The notes: generated by a model from the sequence alone, not told the origin. Numbered from the stretch's first letter, positions 44,439 to 53,435 are shown. The stretch is 64,000 bases of DNA from Novosphingobium sp. PhB165 (GCF_004341845.1 NZ_SLVB01000004.1:186001-250000); one strand, 5' to 3'. Made by a program: numbers and translations.

Positions 44439-44515
44439 GTAAGCGGTAAAATTCCCCCACGTTTTCAGATGCTCCGAGGTTGGTAGTTTCGCCGCAAGGA
44501 ACGGCGAGGTGGCCA

Positions 44516-44934
44516 GTGAGTGATGAAACTGATTTCGAAACATGTTTCGAAACGAACGCCCCGGGTCAGGTGCAGCGACTTGACGTGATCGAAAGCCCGC
44601 GAGGCAAGCGCACTGGACGCCCGAGGTGCGGACGCAGATTATGGCGGAAAGCATGGAGCCGGGTGCCAATGTGTCAGCGGTGGCGCGCCGCCATGGGACG
44701 TTTCCGCAGCAGTTGTACACATGGCGGTGCGGATTGCGGGAGCGCGCAGAGGCGATGACATTTGTGCCGGCGATGGTCGAGCACGGGAAGGTCGACGAGT
44801 TGTCCGGCGCGGTAGAGCCACCAGTGAGCGGCCAGATCATCGTCGAGGCAAGCGGGCTGTTGATCCGCATCCCGCCCGACGTGAGCGCGGATCACATCGA
44901 GCGGGTGTTGCTGGCTGCGCGGGTGAGCGCGTGA
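44516..44934 (+). pseudogene. IS66 TnpA, frameshifted
   Basis: Frame one from the GTG at 44516 reads SDETDFETCFETNAPGQVQRLDVIESPRGKRTGRP. It then loses the homology, which continues in another frame as EVRTQIMAESMEPGANVSAVARRHGTFPQQLYTWR...HIERVLLAARVSA. A single missing G near 44620 (CCCGAGG where CCCGGAGG is expected) explains the break. Confidence 0.75.
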
Positions 44935-45260
44935 CCATCCCGCCCGGCCCCCTGAAGGTACTGGTCGCAACGCAGCCCATGGACTTCAGGAAAGGAATGG
45001 TGGGCCTTGCCTCGCTGGTCGAACGAGAGCTCAGACTCGATCCCTTCTCAGGCATGCTGTTTATCTTCTGGGCGCGCAGGGACCGGATCAAACTCCTGGT
45101 CTGGGACGGCACCGGGCTGGTGCTGGTGACGAAGCGCTTGCACGATGGGAAGTTCCGTTGGCCACGCCCGGGAGACGAGGTGATGAAGCTGTCGGCGGCG
45201 CAAGCCTTCGCAACTAATCTGCGGACGTTCCCTCGCCAGGGAAAGCCAAGCTGTTCCTGA
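44931..45260 (+). pseudogene. IS66 TnpB, 3'-truncated
   Basis: Starts with a GTG overlapping the tnpA stop (GTGA). KVLVATQPMDFRKGMVGLASLVERELRLDPFSGMLFIFWARRDRIKLLVWDGTGLVLVTKRL is the TnpB signature. After the VMKLSAAQ motif near 45210 the sequence departs from TnpB, so the last part is replaced by flanking DNA. Confidence 0.8.
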
Positions 45261-45356
45261 ACAATCATATTTGCGCCACCGGCTGCTCCCCCCTTTGAAA
45301 GGCGCAGAGAGACGGCTATTGGGCCTGCTTTGTACGCCCACCCGCCCTCAGTCCCA

Positions 45357-46175
45357 TTATCCTCCCTTGCGAACGACAATCATGCACGACGTCGTTATAA
45401 ATCCACCTAACTCAAGCTTCACGTGCGGGCGACCGGTTTCGAAGTAAGGCGGGGAGTCATAGTTCAGGTCGTGTTCGTGGCATCCCGCATCCCAGTTCAT
45501 ATTTTCAATGCCACATCTTATCAACCGTAGTCTCCGATCGAGATTTTCGATGTCATGCTTGCGATAAATGCACATGTGACCATCAAAAATAGTATTCTCG
45601 TTGGAAGAAAGATTGATCTCCGTTGTGTGGACCGCGATGCCGCCGGGTTTCAGAAGGCGCATGGCATTTATAACAAAAGATAGGCCATCTTCTAAATTTC
45701 CAATGTGTTCAAACGCGCAGGAACTCCACGCGAAGTCGTACTCGGCGCTTGGCAGGTCTTCCAAATGGGCCATATCCACCGGCTTGAAAGAAACCAGATC
45801 GTTAAATTTTTGCCTGTCGATGATATTCGGCCGATAAATCGCGTCCAGCGTGGCTGCATGCTGGTTGTCCGATGCCCAACCTTCCACTTGCTCGCCAGCG
45901 CCAAGATCGGAAGCCAAAACTTCAACCCCATGGTTTGCTATGATACACGCCAAAGGTTCGGTGCCGACCGCAAAGCCGATACCTTTCATGCCCTGCTGGA
46001 GTTTGCCCCGTTGTCTGAAAACTTCGAGTATTCCAGCCCATTCCCAAAGTTTGCGATAGGCCCGAGGCACGCCACCTTCTGGATAGTTTGGTACCCCAAT
46101 CAAATCCGACCAACGCTTGAACCATTTCGAGTTAATATGGTCATACTGGCAAATACACGATGACAGGCTATGCAT
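45357..46175 (-). CDS. SAM-dependent methyltransferase-like protein, short paralogue
   Basis: A 272-aa protein paralogous to that of 17422-18495 but lacking its N-terminal 100 residues (the DUF4214-like module and CQLC segment). Shared blocks: KGIGFAVGTEPLACIIANHGVEVLASDLG (SAM loop), VDMAHLEDLPSAEYDFAWSSCAFEHIGN, LKPGGIAVHTTEINLSSNENT, and the C-terminal PHVKLELGGFITTS. Either it is a natural short form or it lost its 5' end. GGAAA lies 6 bases before the chosen ATG, which supports this start. It is the last gene of the minus-strand glycan set. Confidence 0.7.
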   Translation of the reverse strand: MHSLSSCICQYDHINSKWFKRWSDLIGVPNYPEGGVPRAYRKLWEWAGILEVFRQRGKLQQGMKGIGFAVGTEPLACIIANHGVEVLASDLGAGEQVEGWASDNQHAATLDAIYRPNIIDRQKFNDLVSFKPVDMAHLEDLPSAEYDFAWSSCAFEHIGNLEDGLSFVINAMRLLKPGGIAVHTTEINLSSNENTIFDGHMCIYRKHDIENLDRRLRLIRCGIENMNWDAGCHEHDLNYDSPPYFETGRPHVKLELGGFITTSCMIVVRKGG

Positions 46176-46366
46176 ATATTTTCCATTTATACGATTAGAA
46201 AGTATTTATTATATTTATAAAAACGAAAAATGATCTTTGTAAAAATATCAAAATGGTTAGTTTCCAAAAAATGGGGAAAACATTTAAACTAAATCGATGA
46301 AATTTGGGCCTTTGAGGCGGCGGTCACGGGATGCAAATCCCTACGAATGTGATTTATGCCTCATTA
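46176..46366. other. AT-rich promoter-like region
   Basis: About 190 bases, of which 46185-46290 is strikingly AT-rich for this GC-rich chromosome. It probably contains the promoter of the methyltransferase at 46175 and may mark DNA acquired from elsewhere. No ORF. Confidence 0.5.
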
Positions 46367-46615
46367 CTAACGGTCATGTCGCGCATCTTGTTCTGTCCAA
46401 TTTCGAATTTCTCTATCAATGGCGAAGAGCATGACGGCCCTTCTGGTCAAGCCGACTTCGGCAAACAACTGCCGCACTGCGGGTTTTTCGTTTGATTTAG
46501 CATCGGCCTCGGTATGCGCGACAGTCAGCGCTGTCTTGGCTGCGAGTGCGTCGAAGATTTGATTAGTGGGAGTTGTTTTGGAAGCGCTGCAAGCTTCATT
46601 GAAAGAACTTTCCAT
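46367..46615 (-). CDS. Small hypothetical protein
   Basis: An 82-aa frame with a good ribosome site (GGAGAGG, 6 bases before the ATG on the minus strand). The product is soluble and helical (NQIFDALAAKTALTVAHTEADAKSNEKPAVRQLFAEVGLTRRAVMLF). I do not recognise it. The ribosome site is the main evidence. Confidence 0.45.
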   Translation of the reverse strand: MESSFNEACSASKTTPTNQIFDALAAKTALTVAHTEADAKSNEKPAVRQLFAEVGLTRRAVMLFAIDREIRNWTEQDARHDR

Positions 46616-47098
46616 TGATCGCCTCTCCGGGTAACGACTTTACCTAGGGACGCGCTCAGCGCAAAGATTCGAGGCATGTGCTCGGAGCCCGTTCGACATG
46701 GCCCTGCGCCTACGGTGGTCGCAATGAACCGTATCGATGGATACGCCGGCGACCTGTTCTAGCCTAGGTCCGATGGCGTGCGTCGGCAGTTGGAAACGTA
46801 CGCTGTCGATGGCGTAAATGATGCAATATGAGCGAGCTATAGCGACGATCACCGGAGCAGCAACCAGACCCCAGCGCTGATCGGGTTGCTTTCCTCGCGT
46901 GCGTCGGGGATGAGAAGTCACCTCAAGGCGTTGAAGTCAGGGGCGTGGAGATCAATATGGGTAATTCTCGCTGACTTACTTGGACTAATTCGCAAAAATT
47001 TGGACGCCCCTTTACCGGGAGCCGGCAATTTGTACCTACAACTCAGATACTCGTTGACTGCTCCGGTTCCGGATTCACCTCTCGTCCTGTCCCCGCTA
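46616..47098. other. Intergenic region without a recognisable gene
   Basis: About 480 bases between the small hypothetical gene and the FkbM-type gene. A 93-codon minus-strand frame (46640-46921) has no domain that I recognise. No hairpin or repeat stands out. Confidence 0.4.
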
Positions 47099-48196
47099 CT
47101 ACGCCGCGCCCATCATGAAATTGGAACGGAACAGCTTTGGATTGCGCCAAACCTGCACGCCGTCCACTACAGCCATCCCCTCGACGGTTGGTGCCAATTC
47201 ATTCCACTGACTGATGGTTGGCTTTTCATTTTCAAGCGACCACCCCGCTTTGTGGAAGACATCCATGACGATGCCGTCTTGAATGCGGCTATGCGTGCCT
47301 ATGACGACGCGCCGTACGCGGTTAGTCATCTCGTCTATACCGGCCTGGCAGACTTCACCCTCGTGGCCCTGTATGTCGATGTGCAGGAGATCCCAAAAGG
47401 GTTCTTTCTCAAGAAGCCCTTTGATCCCGATCACAGGAACCTCAACAACATTTTGGCGGGTGTTGCCAAGATAATCATTGCCGTCAGCGTCGGTCATAGG
47501 CCTGCCACCGTAAACAGCGCCGGGCTCTTCTTCAACTGCCCAATAAGCGATACCATCTTCCGGCCCAACAGCGCCGTGAATAGCGGTGTGTTCTGCTGCG
47601 TTGATATTATTGTCGTTCATGTTGGTAAGGATAAAATCTACATGATGCGCATCTGCTTCCACGCCGTAAACATGGATGTCGGTAATTCCCCTCTGGCGCG
47701 CAGCCGCATGAGTTATTGCCATCCATGGCCCATATCCGGCGCCCAGTTCAAGCAGTCGGAAGCGTGGCCCAGCTTCTGACACTGCGCGCAGTGTGCCAAT
47801 GAATTCGGCAGTTTCACCTTGAGTGCTTCCCACAGGTTCGGGAAGACCTTCAACACACCCGCTAAATGGAATCAGCGGGCTTTGCAGTGTGCAGCGTGTC
47901 TTACATCCCAGGAAATTGGTAACGAACCCGGCTTCGCCTGCACCTTGATACTGGGTAAACTGGCGAAGAAGATCCAGATCCGATGCCGCATACCCGGCGT
48001 AGATGTGGTGTTCATGGGTAGCGGCTGGCGTTGAAGGCTGCGGATTTCGAGCCTTGAATTCCGGACTATCAGTTAGAAACTGACCGAGCGACGCCAAATC
48101 AGGAAAAGCCAGGCACATTTCTATCGCCGCCTCGCTCTCGGGGGGGCGCTTCAGGATTAATTGATATGCTACCGTAACTTGATCGCGCGTAACCAT
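47099..48196 (-). CDS. FkbM-family methyltransferase with N-terminal DUF4214-like module
   Basis: A 365-aa protein. The first 50 residues (VTRDQVTVAYQLILKRPPESEAAIEMCLAFPDLASLGQFLTDSPEFKAR) are a DUF4214-like module. From about residue 135 an FkbM methyltransferase follows: FRLLELGAGYGPWMAITHAAA, IHVYGVEADAHHVDFILTNM, NVVEVPVIGIKGLL, DLLHIDIQGHE and RRVVIGTHSR. FkbM enzymes O-methylate sugar hydroxyls in glycans. A GGGGGCC-like ribosome site precedes the ATG. It lies downstream of the glycosyltransferase set on the same strand. Confidence 0.85.
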   Translation of the reverse strand: MVTRDQVTVAYQLILKRPPESEAAIEMCLAFPDLASLGQFLTDSPEFKARNPQPSTPAATHEHHIYAGYAASDLDLLRQFTQYQGAGEAGFVTNFLGCKTRCTLQSPLIPFSGCVEGLPEPVGSTQGETAEFIGTLRAVSEAGPRFRLLELGAGYGPWMAITHAAARQRGITDIHVYGVEADAHHVDFILTNMNDNNINAAEHTAIHGAVGPEDGIAYWAVEEEPGAVYGGRPMTDADGNDYLGNTRQNVVEVPVIGIKGLLEKEPFWDLLHIDIQGHEGEVCQAGIDEMTNRVRRVVIGTHSRIQDGIVMDVFHKAGWSLENEKPTISQWNELAPTVEGMAVVDGVQVWRNPKLFRSNFMMGAA

Positions 48197-48385
48197 ATGG
48201 CCCCCTAAGAACTCCGCTCAAGCCTAATCATTACCCTTGGCTAATCAACCCCTCCGTGCCTGCGATTTATGCCCGCTGATGGCGCTCCCCTCATCGCAAA
48301 GGCCATAGAATCAGGTATCGACTCTGCGGGTTACGCCCTTCTGTTCACAGTTATGATAGGCGGGGTAATTTCATTTTAACCTAAT
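48197..48385. other. AT-rich gap between the FkbM gene and the GT4 gene
   Basis: 189 bases; the part next to 48385 is AT-rich. It probably contains a promoter for the FkbM gene. No ORF. Confidence 0.35.
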
Positions 48386-50164
48386 TTATTTTTGATCATT
48401 ATATATGGTATTTATAATTATCGACCACGATTCCGCTATATGGTCAAAATTGTACAATTTGTCGACATTTTGTCTGCCAGTTTGCGATAATGTTTCTCTA
48501 AATTCTGAGTCGATTGCAATTTTTTGCATCGTCGCTGCTGCTATGAAAATGTCCGGTTCCGCCCAGATCTGTCCAGAGCTAAATGGATATTCTCCGTTCG
48601 CCACCGCGCGGAGCGTGTAAGGCACCAGCGCGGCAGTGTCGTGCCGCGTGAAATCCATATTGCCCGAGTAACCGGTGACGATGACGGGTTTGCCGAGTAG
48701 CATGGTCTCGGCAACGTTCCGCCCAAAGCCTTCGCTTCGGTGCAGCGACACGAAGCAATCCAGCGATCGCCACAAGTCGAGCAAGCTGCCGCGCGGCAGA
48801 GATTGGGTGATGAAATGGATCCGCTGGTCATGCCCGACAGCCGAAATCACTTCATTCCATGCCGGGTCATCGAAAACACGCATGCCTTTGATCACGAGGC
48901 CAACCGACGTGTTCGTGGGGAACGCCGCCTTGAAGGCTTGGATTGTCGCAAGAGGAGCCTTGCGGGCAAAGCCTGACAGCCCATCGAAAGCGAAGCCAAA
49001 AAGGAATTTGTCACTGGGTAGACCGAAGTCCGTACGGTTCTTCTGGTCGCTTTCCGCAGCACTCACAGCGAAGGGCATGTGCCGCACCGGGCGCGGTGAC
49101 GAGCGGCAGAACGCCTCATGCGTGAAGCGACTCGACGCCCAAACCTCATCAACGAAATTGTAGGAATGGAGCCAGAAATCAGGCATTTCCGGCAGTTCCC
49201 AAGGCCAAAAGCCGATATTGTAGCAATCGGTGATTACGTGGGGGCCGATTTGGAAAGCTGTTGCAACCGTGCTGGGAGCGGACATGCAAAACAGATTGAT
49301 GGCGTAAGTCAGGCATTCGCTGGATGCTTCCGTATGCTCCTCGTCCGGCATCGCTGCTCCCGGAGAGATGTCGTGAAGTGCGAACGGAATGCCGGCATGC
49401 GTTAGGACTTTTGCCGCCATGCGGACGTCCTCGCTAATTCCGCTTCTTCCGGAAGCATGGCCGAGCAAATTCACCCCGAACGGTTTCAGCTTGTGGGAGA
49501 GGCGGTCGGGTTTCGGGGCCAGCGCGATTGCGGGATGCGCTAGTATGGGGAATTCACGGGCGCCGTCTCCGCTGCACCATGCGCGGAATGCGGGATCGGC
49601 GAGCCCGTTGAAACGGGCTCGTATCTTGGGCTCGCTCGACCAGATGCATTTCATCAGCCTGGGCAATCCGGACGCTTGCGGATCCGCTTCCAACACAAGT
49701 GCGACGGCCTGGTCTGCGGACAGGAAATCAGCCAGATTGGCCTTGATCAGGCCGATCGCGAAAAACCAGTCGAGAAAGCGCTGCTGCCCGGCCGGATCGC
49801 GAAGCGCGGACTGCCGGTCGACAGGCGATCGATCGATGAACCCCTGCATCAGCCAAGTTATGGGCAGATAAGAGAGCGGCTTCGCTCTGGGATAGCTCCG
49901 ATTGACGGCATTGATGCAGCGCCTATCGTTCCCGTCTGGTGGGAGTCCATATTCGGCGAACCCGTGCCGCAAATACCACCAGATCAACCCTTCCCGCCCT
50001 GCGCGACGCTTCAAGTCGAACGCGGCCTGAAGGTCCGGGCGCTCCCCCCAAATGTACAATGCGCGGGCCGGTACCGGCGTACCCATCGGTATCCTGCGGC
50101 GTTTCGGGAAAACACCCTTGATGAAGCCGCTAATACGATCGGGATCGACAGGGCGGAATTTCAT
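48386..50164 (-). CDS. GT4-type glycosyltransferase with long N-terminal extension
   Basis: A 592-aa protein. The C-terminal 350 residues are a GT-B fold transferase: NLLGHASGRSGISEDVRMAAKVL, DEVWASSRFTHEAFCR, FLFGFAFDGLSGFARKAPLATIQAF, LRSLDCFVSLHRSEGFGRNVAETMLLGKPVIVTGYSGN (EX7E region). The N-terminal 220 residues are unrecognised and helical. Such enzymes with an N-terminal extension occur in large polysaccharide loci. Its start overlaps the upstream DUF5672-like gene (ATGA), so it belongs to a coupled minus-strand operon. Confidence 0.8.
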   Translation of the reverse strand: MKFRPVDPDRISGFIKGVFPKRRRIPMGTPVPARALYIWGERPDLQAAFDLKRRAGREGLIWWYLRHGFAEYGLPPDGNDRRCINAVNRSYPRAKPLSYLPITWLMQGFIDRSPVDRQSALRDPAGQQRFLDWFFAIGLIKANLADFLSADQAVALVLEADPQASGLPRLMKCIWSSEPKIRARFNGLADPAFRAWCSGDGAREFPILAHPAIALAPKPDRLSHKLKPFGVNLLGHASGRSGISEDVRMAAKVLTHAGIPFALHDISPGAAMPDEEHTEASSECLTYAINLFCMSAPSTVATAFQIGPHVITDCYNIGFWPWELPEMPDFWLHSYNFVDEVWASSRFTHEAFCRSSPRPVRHMPFAVSAAESDQKNRTDFGLPSDKFLFGFAFDGLSGFARKAPLATIQAFKAAFPTNTSVGLVIKGMRVFDDPAWNEVISAVGHDQRIHFITQSLPRGSLLDLWRSLDCFVSLHRSEGFGRNVAETMLLGKPVIVTGYSGNMDFTRHDTAALVPYTLRAVANGEYPFSSGQIWAEPDIFIAAATMQKIAIDSEFRETLSQTGRQNVDKLYNFDHIAESWSIIINTIYNDQK

Positions 50165-50958
50165 CTGGATTTTATTTTATTGCCGGAGAAACGATCCACC
50201 AGCATCTTGCAGACCCGGCCAAATCCACCCGCACCGCGCCCCACGTCCGTCAAAATTCCCATGAAATCGTGACGTATCGTGTTGTAATTATCGAGTTCCT
50301 TGTAAACGTCCCAGAACTCTTCTGAGCCCAGTACGGCGGGCATGTTGAAGACGCCGTGATAGCCGAAGCTTTCGCGGGGATTGCCTCTCCGTTCTGCGGA
50401 GAACGTGTCCGCCAGAGCGGGCGAGGCGAAGCGCATTCCCCTACCCTCAAGCCATTTGCGATTGATCCGGCCAACGGCGATGTCCTCGGGGTGCGATACC
50501 TCGAATTCCGGATCCCGGCAGGCTTCCATCAAGCGGCGGCTCCGCAGGGAAAATCCGCCGTTTCCAACGTTATGACTGTCCTGAAAATGCGGCCAAACCG
50601 CACCAATGTAATCGTATTCGAGAAACTCCGGACGCCAGCGGCTCGCGTCGACCACGTGACCGTCCCACTGCGCAATCAGGCAATGGCTGGTTCCGACCCG
50701 ATCGACCACGTTGGAGAGCAGGAAATCGGAGTAGTCCGCCACGGACGTGAGTTTATGGATCGGGATGACATGAATTTCCGGATGCTCGGGCTGAATTTCC
50801 GCGTCCGTAAACAGCAGGCAATCGGCAAAAGCGATCTGGTCCAAGCAACATTCCAGGGCCCGCAAAGTGGCCTTGAGGTTGATCGATGTCGCCGCGCAAA
50901 GCGTTACCTCCGGCAGAGCTATCCGATGGGGCGGCATGACTTTTTTGTAAACGACCAT
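50161..50958 (-). CDS. DUF5672-like glycan protein (putative glycosyltransferase)
   Basis: A 265-aa protein with EVTLCAATSINLKATLRALECCL at the start, then CLIAQWDGHVVDASRWRPEFLEYDYIGAVWPHF and HNVGNGGFSLRSRRLMEA, the signature of the DUF5672 family, a GT-A-like group found in O-antigen and capsule loci. The WDG acidic residue and the NGGFSLRS loop resemble nucleotide-sugar enzymes. It lies between a GT2 and a GT4 gene on one strand. A second ATG at 50937 is possible. Confidence 0.8.
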   Translation of the reverse strand: MVVYKKVMPPHRIALPEVTLCAATSINLKATLRALECCLDQIAFADCLLFTDAEIQPEHPEIHVIPIHKLTSVADYSDFLLSNVVDRVGTSHCLIAQWDGHVVDASRWRPEFLEYDYIGAVWPHFQDSHNVGNGGFSLRSRRLMEACRDPEFEVSHPEDIAVGRINRKWLEGRGMRFASPALADTFSAERRGNPRESFGYHGVFNMPAVLGSEEFWDVYKELDNYNTIRHDFMGILTDVGRGAGGFGRVCKMLVDRFSGNKIKSR

Positions 50959-50968
50959 TCCTAAAACT

Positions 50969-52534
50969 CTACAGCCTCGGCACGAAGTGTTCGCTGAAGG
51001 GGCTAAGTTGTGGGTGATGGAAAGGGTCCACGATACGATCCGTGGCCCACAGGAATTTCAGCTGGGCCAGTTCTCCCGCAAGGCGCGCCGCGCCGACGGG
51101 GTCGCGGTCAAGGCCGCGCGAAACCGATTCGTGATGGATCAACCGCGCACGCGGCTCGTAAAGCGAATGCCATCCGCGGCGGTTCAAACGCATGCACAAG
51201 TCGACATCATTGAACGCCACTGCAAAGTTGCGCTCATCGAAACCGCCCACGGCCATGAACCGTTCCCGCGACACAACTAGGCAGGCCGCCGTCACCGCAG
51301 AGACGAACTGCGGCAGGGCATGGCGGCGAAAGTAGCCTTCTTCGTCGGGGCGCAGCAGCCGGTGCGCATGGGCCGCTCCTCCCCCCACGCCCAGCACGAC
51401 CCCGGAATGCTGGATCCGGCCGTCGGGATAGAGCAGCTGGGCGCCGACCGCCCCGACGTTCTCGCGCAGCGCCTGCTCCACCATGATCGTCAGCCAATGG
51501 GGCTCAAGCATCTCCACGTCATTGTTCAGGAGGCAGAGCATTTCCCCGCCCGCCTGCGCGGCCGCATGGTTGTTGATGGCCGAAAAGTTGAAAGCGCCGG
51601 GGAATTTCAGGACCTTGCAGGTTTCGCTCTCGATCCCTGCTAGAAATGTCAGGGTGTCTCGGTCGTCGCTGCCGTTGTCGACGATCAGGATTTCCATGTC
51701 GGGATATTCCGTGCCTTGCAGGCCGCTCAGGCATGTCTGCAGCAGATCGAGCCCGTTTCGCGTGGGAATGATGACGCTGACTCTGGGCAGTTGCCGATAA
51801 GCAGACATCGCGGGCGCCGTCGGCACGAGGGGCAGCGGCCTCGAACGCCGGTGGTGGAGAATATGGGGGACATGGACGGGCGCTTCGGAACCAAGCGTCC
51901 GTGCTACCACCGTCTGCGCCCAATCGGCATCAGAAACGCTTGCCAGACACTCCCGAGAGGCATGAACCGCGCAGGCGCCTGTCAGGAAATCGAAATGCCG
52001 AAAGAGTTCGCCATTCCAGTCGGGCTTGAAATGGGGCGCGCTGCGCTGGCCCGCGTGGTCGATCAGATCGTCGTCGGCATAGACGATCTGGCCCTGCGTT
52101 TTCGCAATTGCGCTCCGGTAGATTTCGGCTGCGCGCGGGGCCAGGATATCCCCTGCGGCCATCGGCATGAGCCAGGGCATGTCGCTCCAGGCGATATGGT
52201 CCGGCGCGTCCTTGATGGACAGGCCGTCAGGGCCTCCGATCAGGAGACGGGACAGCCCTTCGGAGGCGAGGCTTTCCAGCGTTTCCGCCAACCGCGTTTC
52301 CCCGCCACCGGCATCCACCAAGGCGATAATCGGCCTCGATTCGGGGGCGGCGCAGGCGGCATGGGTAGTATGCGGACGGGTTTCCTGCCGCTCGATCCAC
52401 AGGTGATAGGCCCTTGGCGATTTCCCGAGGAGTGGCGCCATCTGGCTGCGGGCCCGCAGCTTCTTGCCCAGCAACCGCCAGCGCAGAGCGATCAGGTAGG
52501 GTCGGGGGGCGCTGTGCACCGCCTCCAAATGCAT
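50969..52534 (-). CDS. GT2-family glycosyltransferase (rhamnosyltransferase-like)
   Basis: A 521-aa protein whose last 290 residues are a complete GT2 (GT-A) domain: VSVIIPTRNGLDLLQTCLSGLQ, MEILIVDNGSDD, GEMLCLLNNDVEML (DxD-type metal site) and VGGFDERNFAVAFNDVDLCMRLNRRGW. The N-terminal part looks like a second, degenerate GT2 unit (PIIALVDAGGGETRLAETLESL; IVYADDDLIDHAG). I start at the ATG at 52534; the frame runs on into the decayed rfbA and would otherwise be a chimeric reading. It heads the minus-strand glycan operon. Confidence 0.8.
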   Translation of the reverse strand: MHLEAVHSAPRPYLIALRWRLLGKKLRARSQMAPLLGKSPRAYHLWIERQETRPHTTHAACAAPESRPIIALVDAGGGETRLAETLESLASEGLSRLLIGGPDGLSIKDAPDHIAWSDMPWLMPMAAGDILAPRAAEIYRSAIAKTQGQIVYADDDLIDHAGQRSAPHFKPDWNGELFRHFDFLTGACAVHASRECLASVSDADWAQTVVARTLGSEAPVHVPHILHHRRSRPLPLVPTAPAMSAYRQLPRVSVIIPTRNGLDLLQTCLSGLQGTEYPDMEILIVDNGSDDRDTLTFLAGIESETCKVLKFPGAFNFSAINNHAAAQAGGEMLCLLNNDVEMLEPHWLTIMVEQALRENVGAVGAQLLYPDGRIQHSGVVLGVGGGAAHAHRLLRPDEEGYFRRHALPQFVSAVTAACLVVSRERFMAVGGFDERNFAVAFNDVDLCMRLNRRGWHSLYEPRARLIHHESVSRGLDRDPVGAARLAGELAQLKFLWATDRIVDPFHHPQLSPFSEHFVPRL

Positions 52535-52682
52535 CAACAGCAGCGTCCAGAAGTTTGAAAATTTCCTCAAAGCTCTTCCGGCCCAATCGATTGCGATGCC
52601 GACGATAAAGCCTTGGAGAGTAAGAACAAGACCAAAGCGTGCGCGTCGAAGCCTTGCCGGAACGGTGCGAGAGCCGGGCGGC

Positions 52683-52996
52683 CCAGGCTTCCCCAAGCAT
52701 TTCGCGAAGATAACGGCCATAGTCCGACTTGCCGAGCGTGCCGATGACCCATTCCATCTGCGCGGCATCGATGAAGCCCTGACGGAAGGCGATCTCCGCC
52801 GGGCTGGCAATCTTGAACCCAGCCGCCTTTCGAGAATGCGCACATATTCGGCGGCATCGAACAGGCTGTCCGGCGTGCCGGTATCGAGTCAGGCATAGCC
52901 ACGCCTCATCATCTCGACCGCCAGTTCACCGCGTTCGAGATAGGCGCGATCGACGTCGGTGATCCCGGCGCGGTTCAGGGTGATGCGAATCACCTG
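52683..52996 (-). pseudogene. rfbA: Decayed rfbA (glucose-1-phosphate thymidylyltransferase), C-terminal part
   Basis: The minus strand reads ITDVDRAYLERGELAVEMM-RRGYA-stop-LDTGTPDSLFDAAEYVRILERRLG, then in a shifted frame FKIASPAEIAFRQGFIDAAQ-MEWVIGTLGKSDYGRYLREMLGE. This is the RfbA C-terminus with the Trp of GYAWLDTGT changed to TGA and one base lost near 52825 (GGGTTCAAG for GGGTTTCAAG). The 5' two thirds are absent. It indicates that a dTDP-sugar pathway once occupied this end of the island. Confidence 0.85.
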
Positions 52997-53120
52997 AGAC
53001 GTTATGCGCTTGAGAATCGAACCGCATTTGATTTTCTTTGACTGGGGTACAAAAAATGGACCAACTTTGGCGAATCTGAGGGCACTTCCATTGATTGTAA
53101 GTGTTTGAATAAACTGTTGT

Positions 53121-53139
53121 ATTCCCGCTACCCGCTCCA
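53121..53139 (+). repeat. Right attachment site (attR) of the genomic island
   Basis: Exact 19-base copy of the tRNA-Gly 3' end (10122-10140). Only the T-arm and acceptor 3' side are present, so this is not a tRNA gene. Flanking DNA differs on both sides of the repeat. The remaining gap, 53140-53435, shows no gene that I can support. Confidence 0.85.
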
Positions 53140-53435
53140 GCCGCCTTCCCCTGAGCCTTTGAAATTCGGACCCATGGTCGCTTGTGCCAACGAAGCGGCA
53201 GGACAGGTCATGCGGGCAGACCCTGTCCGGGCGCGAATGGGCTGCCTTGGGCGACCAATAATGTCGACTTCCAGGGGCATTGCGGCGCCTCGCATTCGTC
53301 CGATCATCTGACCGACGAGTTGATCGTCGGGTTCACGGGCGTTTTCGCCAAGTGATCATGGTCTACACTAGCAGAGGCCGGGCTTTCACATTCGGCGTTG
53401 GCACGGGTCTCTGAAAGGGCTTTCGCCCGGGCGGG

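Larger units (their letters stand above)
44439..45260 (+). mobile_element. Truncated IS66-family element
   Basis: It begins GTAAGCGG (44439-44446), the usual IS66 terminus, inside the IS3 OrfB. It then carries a frameshifted tnpA and a 3'-truncated tnpB, and has no tnpC and no right terminus. It is therefore a dead remnant left by a later deletion or insertion near 45210. Confidence 0.75.

Noticed and set aside
44439..45260. A functional IS66 element
   Set aside because: tnpA is frameshifted, tnpB is truncated, and tnpC and the right end are absent.
50969..52843. 624-aa GT2 protein using the full open frame
   Set aside because: The first 100 codons are the decayed rfbA read partly in the wrong frame; the glycosyltransferase more likely starts near 52534.
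53115..53145. A second tRNA-Gly
   Set aside because: Only 19 bases of the 3' end are present; no anticodon arm or D-arm precedes them. It is an attachment-site copy.
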